From positions 62,001 through 126,000 of the forward strand of contig NZ_JAATJG010000006.1 in NCBI RefSeq assembly GCF_011927765.1: a stretch of 64,000 nt of DNA. The letters are read 5' to 3'. The position numbers and the translations under genes were made by a program. The first letter of the stretch is position 1; every line of letters starts with the position of its first letter. The notes under the pieces were generated by a model, which made no database searches, was not told the origin of the DNA, and saw only the letters and a program-made list of their open reading frames with translations. Shown here in pieces: positions 46,948-54,886 of the stretch. The DNA is from Wenyingzhuangia aestuarii (GTDB lineage: Bacteria; Bacteroidota; Bacteroidia; Flavobacteriales; Flavobacteriaceae).

Positions 46948-47015
46948 ATATGCACATCATATGATTATAATTCCTTTAAATAAGTCCAATTTACAAACTA
47001 GACAAACACTCTACA

Positions 47016-48602
47016 CTAGTCTACAGTCTGCTTGCTTTCCCACCAGTCTGCATTAGGTTTAAAGTTTGGAGCTAAAAAATTAATTCTTTGTTTTTCTAAA
47101 CTTTTTAATTTTTTAGTAGCTATTTTTTTAAGGTAAGCTGCTTCTTTATCTGCATTATACAAAGGATCTTTTTCAGGATATTTTGCATTTACACTTTCTA
47201 AATAATCAAACAATTTTGTTTTTAAATCTTTTACTCTGTCTTTATTTTCTAAAGCAACATTGTCTTTTTCTTTTTGATCTAAAGTAATATTGTACAATTC
47301 ATATCTACCATCTTCGTAATAGTGAATTAACTTCCAGTCTCCTTCTCTAATAATAGATGATGGCTCCCCTCCTTGATTTCCATAATGTGGATAATGCCAA
47401 ACTAATGGACGTTTTTTAATTTGTTTTCCTTTTAATAAAGGCACTAAACTAACTCCATCTTGATGATCTTGTGGTCTTAGGTTTGCTCCCACTAACTCTA
47501 ATAATGTTGGATAAAAATCACTTCCTGATACAGGAGTATTGTTTTCGTCAACTTTATCTTTTAACCAAGGAACTTTAATAAAGTAAGGTTCTTTAATACC
47601 TCCTTCAAATTGATATCCTTTTCCTCCTCTTAAAGGTAAGTTAGAAGTAGAAAAAGAATCTCCGGCAGAAACTCCTCCGTTGTCAGATGTAAAAACAACA
47701 ATTGTGTTTTTGTCTAATCCTAATTCTTTTAAGCTCTCTAACACAACACCTACAGCATCATCCATAGACTCTACCAAACCTGCATATACCGGATTGTCTT
47801 GAGTTTGTCTTATGGGTAAAAAGTGTCCCATTTCATATCCTTTGTCAGCAACTCCATTTTTAAGTGCTTTTTCTTGATATTTTTTCCACTTATCTTCTGT
47901 TGTTTGAATTGGTCCGTGTACCGCATAAAAAGATAAGTAAGCAAAAAACTTTTCATCTTTATGGTCTTTCATAAATTTAACCGTTTCCTTAGCCAAACGC
48001 ATGGTTAAATTCTCACCATCTTTCCCATCTTTTAAATTAGGATTTTTATACGGAGCAAAATATCCTCCTCTAGGACCTCCAGCATCCCATCCCCCAACAT
48101 TGATATCAAAACCATGATCTTCGGGCCAAGAACCTTTTTCACCCAAATGCCATTTTCCAGCAAAAAACGTTTTATAACCTTCTTGCTGTAAAGCCTCTGG
48201 CAACGTAACATATTCTTTATTTAGATTATGATCATACGCTGCTGGTAATAATTTAGAAAATCTGTTTTTTTCTCTCCATTTTTCTCCTGTTTTAGCACCA
48301 ATCCAATCTGTAATTCCATGTCTTGCAGGAAATTTTCCGGTTAAAATACTTGCTCTAGAAGGACTACAAACTTGACAAGCAGCATAACCTTCATTAAAAG
48401 CAGTTCCTTCTTTCGCAATACGATCAATGTTTGGAGTTTCGTAAAAGCTATTATTTCTATAGCTCAAATCATTATATCCATAATCATCCGCTAAAATAAA
48501 AAGGATGTTTTTTTGTTGAGGTTCTTCTACTTTTTGTTCTGTTTTGCAAGAAGCCATCGCTACTAAAAGCGATGTAGCATAAAAGAGAGGTTTTAAATTC
48601 AT
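47016..48602 (-). CDS. Formylglycine-dependent (S1 family) sulfatase
   Basis: Exported lipoprotein sulfatase of 528 residues (lipobox-like AMASC, Cys19). The active-site sequence is CSPSRASILTG with Cys79, which must be converted to formylglycine. Metal ligands Asp39-Asp40 (LADDYGYND) and the later FTSDNGG block are present. S1 sulfatases remove sulfate esters from galactans; the position of the sulfate cannot be read from this sequence. It lies 21 bases after the unassigned propeller hydrolase, on the same strand, and is probably co-transcribed with it. No formylglycine-generating enzyme gene is in the window. Confidence 0.92.
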   Translation of the reverse strand: MNLKPLFYATSLLVAMASCKTEQKVEEPQQKNILFILADDYGYNDLSYRNNSFYETPNIDRIAKEGTAFNEGYAACQVCSPSRASILTGKFPARHGITDWIGAKTGEKWREKNRFSKLLPAAYDHNLNKEYVTLPEALQQEGYKTFFAGKWHLGEKGSWPEDHGFDINVGGWDAGGPRGGYFAPYKNPNLKDGKDGENLTMRLAKETVKFMKDHKDEKFFAYLSFYAVHGPIQTTEDKWKKYQEKALKNGVADKGYEMGHFLPIRQTQDNPVYAGLVESMDDAVGVVLESLKELGLDKNTIVVFTSDNGGVSAGDSFSTSNLPLRGGKGYQFEGGIKEPYFIKVPWLKDKVDENNTPVSGSDFYPTLLELVGANLRPQDHQDGVSLVPLLKGKQIKKRPLVWHYPHYGNQGGEPSSIIREGDWKLIHYYEDGRYELYNITLDQKEKDNVALENKDRVKDLKTKLFDYLESVNAKYPEKDPLYNADKEAAYLKKIATKKLKSLEKQRINFLAPNFKPNADWWESKQTVD

Positions 48603-48623
48603 TGTGTTTGGTTTTATCTTCTG

Positions 48624-49748
48624 TTATTTTTGAATTTTGGTAATGTTGATAGGAAGGGCAATATTTCCATTGGTGTTTTTATCGTACACAGCTACATAAA
48701 TCATGATAGGCTGACCTTTTTCATTGGTCAATACAAACGGACGTTCTACTCGTTTAGGTTTCCATATAGTACCGTCTGACAATTTAAACTCTTTTTTCAT
48801 AAACACACTTCTTTCATCTGGCTCCCAATCATAACCATTTTTGGAGCTAAACAAAGCTAAATCGTTTTTACCCATAACATGACAAACCATAAAATGCTTG
48901 TTTAACGTTTGGTCAAACCACATGGTTGCATCTTCTGTTTGAGCTTTTGCATATACAGGTTTTTCCTTAAAAGTAAAAGGACCGTCTGCATGCTTTGCAC
49001 TACCTACTAATTGAATTCTAAAAGGTTTTTCATGTGCTAAATCATCCCCTTTCATAATCATTAAATACTCATTGTTATTATAGATTACAGCTGGGTTTAC
49101 TGCTATTTTTTTAAACTTCACATTGTCTGGAGCTACTACAGGTTCTTTAGCTTTTACAAAAGGTCCCGAAGGATTATCTGCAATAGCAACTCCAATTCTT
49201 TGACGATCTCTTATCGCCATTCTATTGGCATCAAACCATTCTGTATTTACTTGATCTATGGTTGTTTTTGTGGCTTTTAAAAGATTGTGAATGTCATTAG
49301 CTATATAGTACAAACTAATTTTTCCTTGAGCTACTACAGCATATGGATTGTGTGAATTGTTAAGATCCCATCCTCCAGTTTTATGATCTTTTAAAACTAC
49401 GTTTACAAACTTAAATGGACCTTGAGGATTTTTAGAAACTCCATGAGCAATTTCACAATTGGTCATCCATCCTTTGTGTTCGTATTCTTTTTTCCATCTG
49501 GCATAATAGGCATGATATTCTCCATTCCATTTTACTACAGAGGTTCCCCAAACATAGTAGCCTGGTTCTACTAAAATTTGTTCTTTTTTATCGTGATTAA
49601 AAAAATCATCAACCATGGCAGGTGATAATTCTCCAAAACTTAAATCTTGATAATTTTTATAAGTGGGTGCTTCTGAGGTTTCCTTATTCTTACAAGAAAT
49701 CACTAAAAACAGAAGACTAATCGTAAGAAATAAATTTGAAATTTTCAT
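48624..49748 (-). CDS. Unassigned beta-propeller glycoside hydrolase-like lipoprotein
   Basis: Lipoprotein of 374 residues (lipobox VISC, Cys19). Repeated blade-like segments (VVKWNGEYHAYYARW, VVAQGKISLYYIAND, VIYNNNEYLMIMKGD, then FDQTLNKHFMVCH) indicate a five-bladed propeller of the GH43/GH117 kind. I cannot assign a family: the first blade reads YYVWGTSVVKW where GH43 and GH117 have an Asp before the strand. Candidate acidic residues are in NSHNPYAV, EDATMWFD and KRVERPF. It stands between the Gfo/Idh/MocA oxidoreductase and the sulfatase, so a role in processing sulfated galactan oligosaccharides is inferred. Confidence 0.65.
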   Translation of the reverse strand: MKISNLFLTISLLFLVISCKNKETSEAPTYKNYQDLSFGELSPAMVDDFFNHDKKEQILVEPGYYVWGTSVVKWNGEYHAYYARWKKEYEHKGWMTNCEIAHGVSKNPQGPFKFVNVVLKDHKTGGWDLNNSHNPYAVVAQGKISLYYIANDIHNLLKATKTTIDQVNTEWFDANRMAIRDRQRIGVAIADNPSGPFVKAKEPVVAPDNVKFKKIAVNPAVIYNNNEYLMIMKGDDLAHEKPFRIQLVGSAKHADGPFTFKEKPVYAKAQTEDATMWFDQTLNKHFMVCHVMGKNDLALFSSKNGYDWEPDERSVFMKKEFKLSDGTIWKPKRVERPFVLTNEKGQPIMIYVAVYDKNTNGNIALPINITKIQK

Positions 49749-49842
49749 ATAAAATAATTTGCGCTATTGTAATGTTTTAAAAAACAAACATAAGGCTATC
49801 TACATTATAGGTATGAAACATATGGTTAAAATAACGATAGAA

Positions 49843-50853
49843 TTAGTCTTCTAATATCTCTAATTGGTATATAATATGTTGCTCTGTTACTATATAGGGT
49901 TTCTGTTCCATTATTGTTGCATATACAGCATTAAACACTTCCATATAATTTCCTTTTTTTGATGGAACTTTTATCACCGTTTTTACATTATTCTCGTCCA
50001 TAGTGGTTAACACTCCTTCTTGATTTTCTTTTTCGTTTCCGTAATTAGCATCTTCCACTCCTATTCCTTCCAACAACTGAGCTTCTTGTTGATCTGTTCT
50101 ATATTTCACATAGGATCCTTTAGTCCCGTGAATTACATAAGCAGCTTGCTCATTAGCGACCAACAAACTAGTCGTTACAAAAACTTGTAATGCTTTTGGA
50201 TAGGTTAAATGCACATGCATAAAATCGTTTACTTTAGTATTGGGTCTATACATTCCTAGTGTTTTATTCCATGACAGAGGCTGACCAAATAGAGCTATAA
50301 CTTCATCTAACAAATGAGGACCCAAATCATAAGATAGTCCACTACCTTCACCCGGAATTTCTTTAGCTTTTGGACCTATTTCGTGCTTATATCTATCAAA
50401 TCTAAAATGTGCTTCTACAATAGATCCTAACTTTCCTGATTTTACCACATCTACTACCGACATATAATCACTATCAAAACGTCTATTTTGATAGGCTAAC
50501 AAACAACAATTATGCGCTTTAGCCAGAGCAAATAATTCTTTAGCCTGTGCACTTGTTGCTGTAAAAGCTTTTTCTACCAACACGTGTTTTTTATGTTGCA
50601 ACGCTTTTAAAGCAAACTCATAATGAGTACCCGTTGGGGTGTTTACTATAATTAAATCTATACTTTTATCTAGTAGAATAGCATCAACACTAGCATAACT
50701 ATTAATATGTGGATATATTTTATGAGCCTCTTGCTTGCTACGTTCTACCACAGCAGTCAGTTCAAAACCACTATGTGCTGTTAAAAAAGGTGCATGAAAT
50801 ACTTTACCAGACATTCCAAAAGACAACAACCCTGTTCTTATTATATTTGACAT
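49843..50853 (-). CDS. Gfo/Idh/MocA family oxidoreductase
   Basis: NAD(P)-dependent oxidoreductase of 336 residues. The Rossmann turn is GLLSFGMSGKVFHAPF (8-23). The family EKP position reads VEKAFT (93-98), as in the YdgJ/IolX-like branch. A GEGSGLSYDLGPHLLDE block carries the conserved His of the substrate half. It lies 94 bases before the propeller hydrolase on the same strand and leads the sulfatase group. The substrate is not known; conversion of a galactose or anhydro-galactose derivative is a guess from context. Confidence 0.88.
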   Translation of the reverse strand: MSNIIRTGLLSFGMSGKVFHAPFLTAHSGFELTAVVERSKQEAHKIYPHINSYASVDAILLDKSIDLIIVNTPTGTHYEFALKALQHKKHVLVEKAFTATSAQAKELFALAKAHNCCLLAYQNRRFDSDYMSVVDVVKSGKLGSIVEAHFRFDRYKHEIGPKAKEIPGEGSGLSYDLGPHLLDEVIALFGQPLSWNKTLGMYRPNTKVNDFMHVHLTYPKALQVFVTTSLLVANEQAAYVIHGTKGSYVKYRTDQQEAQLLEGIGVEDANYGNEKENQEGVLTTMDENNVKTVIKVPSKKGNYMEVFNAVYATIMEQKPYIVTEQHIIYQLEILED

Positions 50854-50981
50854 TTTTTGTTTTTAAAAATTCTTAGACACCTACTAATTTATCACTATTC
50901 TAAAAGAAAACCTTTGGTAAAGAATTAAAAAATGAATTCTTCTCTGTAGCAATTTTATGCTTTACTCAAAATATTAAATGA

Positions 50982-50989
50982 TATATTTG
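50982..50989 (+). promoter_or_regulatory. Candidate -7 promoter box before the permease gene
   Basis: TATATTTG matches TAnnTTTG exactly. A transcription start about 6 bases on leaves a leader of only about 13 bases before the TTG at 51009, which supports that unusual start codon. Confidence 0.4.
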
Positions 50990-51008
50990 AATGATAAAAT
51001 TTTAGCCA

Positions 51009-52079
51009 TTGATTTCTTTTTTAATAAAAAATATATTTAAAGGTTTTTTAAGTCTATTTGGAGTAGCTACGCTACTGTTTTTCTTATTCAATTTACTAGG
51101 AGATCCTTCTAGGATGCTGTTAGACCAAAGAGAAGATCAAGAACAATTAGAAAATATAAAAATTAAATACGGTTTAAATCTCCCTATTCACGAAAGATAT
51201 TTTCAATATTTAAACGATATTTCTCCGTTATCTGTTCACAGCAACAACAAGAATAATTATTCTTATTTATCCCCTAAAAAAAGTAAACTTACTTGGTTAC
51301 AAACAGAGAATTACAACTTTGTACTTAAATTCCCAAACCTTAGAAATTCTTTTCAGAAAAATGACAAAGAAGTGAGTAGTATTCTAGCAGAAACACTACC
51401 CAACACCTTATTACTAGCTGTAGCTGCTATTAGTATTGCTTTGGTAATTGGTTTAATTTTAGGGATTATTTCTGCTTTAAAAATCAATAGTTTTTTAGAC
51501 AAATGTATTATGGTAATTAGTACTTTAGGAATGAGTTTACCTTCTTTCTTTTCGGCCATAATTTTTGCTTGGCTCTTTGGTTTTGTACTGCATAAATACA
51601 CAGGCTTAGGAATGACAGGAAATATTATAGAGGTAGATGATTTTGGAGAAGGAACCAAAATAGTATGGAAAAATGCCATTCTCCCTAGTTTGGTATTAGG
51701 AATTAGACCTTTGGCTGTAATTGTACAATTAACAAGAAACTCTTTGTTAGATGTTTTAAGTAAAGACTATATAAGAACAGCAAAATCTAAAGGATTATCT
51801 ACCTATGCCATTATAAAAAAACACGCTTTAAAAAATGCTTTAAACCCTGTTATTACCACCTTATCAGGTTGGTTTGCATCGTTACTAGCAGGAGCTGTTT
51901 TTGTAGAATATATTTTTAATTGGAACGGTTTAGGAAAAGAAATTGTAAACGCATTAAATTCTTCCGACTTACCTGTTATATCAGGAAGTATTCTAACCAT
52001 TGCTGCTTTTTTTATCCTCTTAAATATTTTAGTGGATATTTCTTACAGCATATTAGACCCAAGTGTTGAATTAAAATAA
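51009..52079 (+). CDS. DppB-like ABC transporter permease (orphan), TTG start
   Basis: Inner-membrane permease of 356 residues with six transmembrane segments. It has the DppB/OppB N-terminal pattern (FLLFNLLGDPSRMLL) and the inner-membrane loop RTAKSKGLSTYAIIKKHALKNALNPVIT that contacts the ATPase. No in-frame ATG is available: the ATG at 50991 runs into a stop, so TTG at 51009 is taken as start. No second permease, ATPase or binding protein gene is near, so its partners must be elsewhere. It leads the TlpA-like/tpiA operon, with the next gene 2 bases on. Confidence 0.85.
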   Translation: MISFLIKNIFKGFLSLFGVATLLFFLFNLLGDPSRMLLDQREDQEQLENIKIKYGLNLPIHERYFQYLNDISPLSVHSNNKNNYSYLSPKKSKLTWLQTENYNFVLKFPNLRNSFQKNDKEVSSILAETLPNTLLLAVAAISIALVIGLILGIISALKINSFLDKCIMVISTLGMSLPSFFSAIIFAWLFGFVLHKYTGLGMTGNIIEVDDFGEGTKIVWKNAILPSLVLGIRPLAVIVQLTRNSLLDVLSKDYIRTAKSKGLSTYAIIKKHALKNALNPVITTLSGWFASLLAGAVFVEYIFNWNGLGKEIVNALNSSDLPVISGSILTIAAFFILLNILVDISYSILDPSVELK

Positions 52080-52081
52080 TA

Positions 52082-52579
52082 ATGATGAAAAAACTTTTTT
52101 TTGTATTTCTAAGTCTATTTCTTTTAAACTGCAAACCACCCAACAATACTCAATTTAGCAAAGAAGTATTGCAAGCTCCTATTCTTACAAATGATGGAAA
52201 TCTTGTTACGTTTCAAGATTTAGTAACATCTTACAAAGGAAAAACTGTACTTATTGATGTTTGGGCTAGTTGGTGTGGAGACTGTATAAAAGGCTTACCA
52301 AAACTAAAAACTATTCAGCAAAAGCACCCTAAAATTAGCTATGTATTTATATCTTTGGACCGCAATCAGAGGGCTTGGCAAAATGGTATCAAACGTTATC
52401 GTATAAAAGGAGATCATTACTATGTAGAAGGCGGTTGGAAAAGTATATTTGCAGAGAACATTCATCTAGATTGGATTCCAAGATACATTCTTATCAATCC
52501 AAACGGTAAAGTTGTTGTTTACAGAGCCATTGAAGCCGATGATTCTGATATTATAGAAATTTTAGAAAATCAAAAATAA
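52082..52579 (+). CDS. TlpA/ResA-like thioredoxin lipoprotein
   Basis: Lipoprotein of 165 residues (lipobox LLLNC, Cys17) with a thioredoxin fold. The active site is WASWCGDC (Cys65, Cys68); the cis-proline block DWIPRYILINPNG is near 140. It is predicted to act as a thiol-disulfide reductase in the periplasm, anchored to a membrane. It lies 2 bases after the permease and 8 bases before tpiA. Confidence 0.9.
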   Translation: MMKKLFFVFLSLFLLNCKPPNNTQFSKEVLQAPILTNDGNLVTFQDLVTSYKGKTVLIDVWASWCGDCIKGLPKLKTIQQKHPKISYVFISLDRNQRAWQNGIKRYRIKGDHYYVEGGWKSIFAENIHLDWIPRYILINPNGKVVVYRAIEADDSDIIEILENQK

Positions 52580-52587
52580 TAAACATA

Positions 52588-53346
52588 ATGAGAAGTAAAA
52601 TTGTAGCAGGTAACTGGAAAATGAACAAAAACGTTGCCGAATCTAAAGCGTTAGCAGAAGAATTAGTAAGTGAATTAAAAGGTGTTTCTTTAGAAAATAC
52701 TAGAGTAATTGTAGCACCTACATTTGTAAACTTAACTACTGTACTAGCTGCAACTGAAGGTTCTGCTGTAGAAGTTGCTGCTCAAAACATGAATCAAAAT
52801 GCTAGTGGAGCATACACAGGAGAAATTTCTGCTGCTATGTTAACAGGAGCTGGAATTAAATCTGTCATCTTAGGTCACTCTGAAAGACGTGAATACTTTG
52901 GTGAAGACGAAGCTTTATTAGCTCAAAAAACAGATGCTGCTTTGGCAAATGGATTAGAAGTAATTTACTGTTTTGGTGAAGTTAAAGAAGAAAGAGAATC
53001 TAATACTCAAGAAGAAGTTGTTGCTAAACAAATTTCTGGAGCATTATTTCATTTAGATGCTGCTGCATGGTCTAACATTGTATTGGCTTACGAACCAGTA
53101 TGGGCTATTGGAACAGGATTAACTGCATCTGCAGATCAAGCACAAGAAATGCACGCTTTTATCCGTGGATTTGTTGCTGATAAATACGGAGCGGAAGTTG
53201 CTGACAACGTATCTATTTTATACGGAGGATCTTGTAAGCCTGCGAATGCTGAAGAAATTTTCTCTAAAGCTGATGTAGATGGTGGATTAATTGGTGGAGC
53301 TGCTTTAGCTGCTGCTGATTTTGCTGCAATTATTAAGGCAATCTAA
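52588..53346 (+). CDS. tpiA: Triosephosphate isomerase
   Basis: Glycolytic enzyme of 252 residues, a full-length (beta/alpha)8 barrel. The catalytic residues are Lys11 (GNWKMN), His97 (LGHSERRE) and Glu169 (AYEPVWAIGTG). The phosphate-binding loop is YGGSCKPANA near the C-terminus. It interconverts dihydroxyacetone phosphate and glyceraldehyde 3-phosphate. The ATG follows the thioredoxin-like gene by 8 bases. Transcription probably ends at the hairpin at 53367-53400. Confidence 0.98.
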   Translation: MRSKIVAGNWKMNKNVAESKALAEELVSELKGVSLENTRVIVAPTFVNLTTVLAATEGSAVEVAAQNMNQNASGAYTGEISAAMLTGAGIKSVILGHSERREYFGEDEALLAQKTDAALANGLEVIYCFGEVKEERESNTQEEVVAKQISGALFHLDAAAWSNIVLAYEPVWAIGTGLTASADQAQEMHAFIRGFVADKYGAEVADNVSILYGGSCKPANAEEIFSKADVDGGLIGGAALAAADFAAIIKAI

Positions 53347-53366
53347 GAAAATAACAAAATGTTTTT

Positions 53367-53400
53367 AAAATAGCTAAAAGCTTTTGCTTTTAGCTATTTT
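53367..53400 (+). terminator. Terminator after tpiA
   Basis: A 15-bp perfect repeat AAAATAGCTAAAAGC (53367-53381) with its complement at 53386-53400, followed by TTTTTG. The T-run merges into a -7 promoter-like box (see next entry). Confidence 0.9.
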
Positions 53401-53402
53401 TG
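53395..53402 (+). promoter_or_regulatory. Candidate prmA promoter box overlapping the tpiA terminator
   Basis: TATTTTTG matches TAnnTTTG and lies 21 bases before the prmA ATG. It is built from the 3' arm and T-run of the tpiA terminator. Confidence 0.35.
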
Positions 53403-53423
53403 TATCCAGAAATATCAGATATA

Positions 53424-54251
53424 ATGAATTACACAGGTTACACTTTTACCATTACTCCATTACAACCCGCTACCGAAATTTTAATTGCCGAATTAGGGGA
53501 ATTAGGTTTTGAAAGTTTTCAAGAAACAGAAACAGGTTTAGAAGCATACATTCAGACACAAGACTGGAACGAAGATATTTTAGATGATGTTTTTGCGCTT
53601 TCATCTCCGGAATTTACTATTTCTTATACTTTTTCAGAAATTGAACAAGTAAACTGGAATGCAGAATGGGAAAAGAATTTTGAACCCATACAAGTAGATG
53701 ATAAAGTAAGTGTAATTGCTCCTTTTCACAAAAAATCTGGATTAGAGTACGAAATTATTATTGAACCCAAAATGAGTTTTGGTACAGGACACCACGAAAC
53801 TACTCACTTAATGATTAAACACTTGTTAGAATTAGATTTAACAAACAAGAGTGTGTTAGATATGGGAACTGGAACTGGAATTTTAGCCATTTTTGCAGAA
53901 ATGAAAGGTGCGCAACCTATTGATGCTATTGATATAGACGAATGGTGTTTTATCAATACCGAAGAAAACATAGAAAAAAACAACTGCAAGCACATTACTG
54001 CTTACCAGGGAGATGCATCTATGTTGGTTTCTCAAAAGTACGATGTAATTATTGCTAACATCAATAGAAACATTTTACTAAACGATATGGACATTTATAA
54101 CAAATGTTTAAATAAAGGTGGTAAATTGTTATTGAGTGGGTTTTACACACAAGACATTCCTTTTTTAGAAGAACGAACTAAAGACTTAGGATTAACAATT
54201 CAAAAAACTTATACTAGAAATAACTGGGTAGGTTTACAATTAGATAAATAA
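53424..54251 (+). CDS. prmA: Ribosomal protein L11 methyltransferase
   Basis: Methyltransferase of 275 residues that methylates ribosomal protein L11. An N-terminal L11-recognition domain (about 1-75) is followed by the AdoMet domain: FGTGHHETTHLM (119-130), motif I LDMGTGTGILA (about 145-155) and the catalytic-loop equivalent IIANINRNIL near 215. An upstream TTG at 53400 adds 8 residues; the ATG at 53424 (MNYTGYTF) is preferred. It is followed by clpS, a common order in this phylum. Confidence 0.95.
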   Translation: MNYTGYTFTITPLQPATEILIAELGELGFESFQETETGLEAYIQTQDWNEDILDDVFALSSPEFTISYTFSEIEQVNWNAEWEKNFEPIQVDDKVSVIAPFHKKSGLEYEIIIEPKMSFGTGHHETTHLMIKHLLELDLTNKSVLDMGTGTGILAIFAEMKGAQPIDAIDIDEWCFINTEENIEKNNCKHITAYQGDASMLVSQKYDVIIANINRNILLNDMDIYNKCLNKGGKLLLSGFYTQDIPFLEERTKDLGLTIQKTYTRNNWVGLQLDK

Positions 54252-54255
54252 TTCT

Positions 54256-54263
54256 TATTTTTG
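54256..54263 (+). promoter_or_regulatory. Candidate -7 box before clpS
   Basis: TATTTTTG matches TAnnTTTG and lies between the prmA stop and the clpS ATG at 54272. In T-rich sequence such a match can occur by chance. Confidence 0.25.
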
Positions 54264-54271
54264 CATTGATT

Positions 54272-54547
54272 ATGAGTACAATAGAAAAAACTTCCGAAAG
54301 TATTGAAGTCCTTGAGAAATTACTAAAGGACTACGAAATTATTGTTTACAATGATGATGTAAACACATTTGACTTTGTTATAGACAGCCTAATAGACGTT
54401 TGTGAGCACGAACCCGTACAAGCAGAGCAATGCACCATGCTAATTCATTACAAAGGTAAATGCGCTGTTAAAACAGGTAGCTACGATGATTTAAAACCCC
54501 GTTGTTCAAAATTATTAGAACTAGGTTTATCTGCAGAAATTCAATAA
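54272..54547 (+). CDS. clpS: ATP-dependent Clp protease adaptor ClpS
   Basis: Adaptor of 91 residues that hands N-degron substrates to the ClpAP-type protease. The core YEIIVYNDDVNTFDFVIDSL is the ClpS signature with the Asn-Asp-Asp N-degron pocket; the second block is CEHEPVQAEQCTMLIHYKGKCAVKTG. An in-frame TTG two codons up is less likely than the ATG. It sits between prmA and a small unknown gene. Confidence 0.95.
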   Translation: MSTIEKTSESIEVLEKLLKDYEIIVYNDDVNTFDFVIDSLIDVCEHEPVQAEQCTMLIHYKGKCAVKTGSYDDLKPRCSKLLELGLSAEIQ

Positions 54548-54551
54548 CCAC

Positions 54552-54824
54552 ATGGAACAATTTTTAAACTATTATAGTTTTAGTGATTTTATAAAAGATG
54601 AATCGTCTTTTTTTGATACAATAGCGTACTCTTGGATTAAGGAAGATTTATATATAATTCTAGAAAAAAAAGAAGACAACTATCACGTTCACTTTGCAAG
54701 CTATCCTATTAGACAAGATATAGGAACTAAAAAGCCAGATGCTATAAATACGTTGATCGAAAATTTTAAATTGGACAACAACGATCATCGTAAAGTGATT
54801 CAACAATATTTAGATTACAATTAA
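54552..54824 (+). CDS. Small protein of unknown function
   Basis: 90-residue cytoplasmic protein without signal peptide or transmembrane helix. I recognise no family. It is rich in Asp, Lys and aromatic residues (IKDESSFFDTIAYSWIKEDLYIILEKKEDNY). It starts 4 bases after clpS and ends before a strong terminator, so it is most likely the last gene of the prmA-clpS transcript. Confidence 0.65.
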   Translation: MEQFLNYYSFSDFIKDESSFFDTIAYSWIKEDLYIILEKKEDNYHVHFASYPIRQDIGTKKPDAINTLIENFKLDNNDHRKVIQQYLDYN

Positions 54825-54825
54825 T

Positions 54826-54862
54826 AAAAAAAAGGAACTTAAAAATTTAAGTTCCTTTTTTT
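54826..54862. terminator. Bidirectional terminator between clpS operon and uxuA
   Basis: An A-run plus GGAACTTAAA pairs with TTTAAGTTCC plus a T-run around a 2-base gap. It serves both convergent operons. Confidence 0.9.
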
Positions 54863-54886
54863 ATGAATTAACGATATAATCTATAG

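Noticed and set aside
49843-50853. Gfo/Idh/MocA protein as a GH109 glycosidase
   Set aside because: No signal peptide and the overall pattern fits soluble YdgJ/IolX-like dehydrogenases; GH109 assignment is not supported by what I can see.
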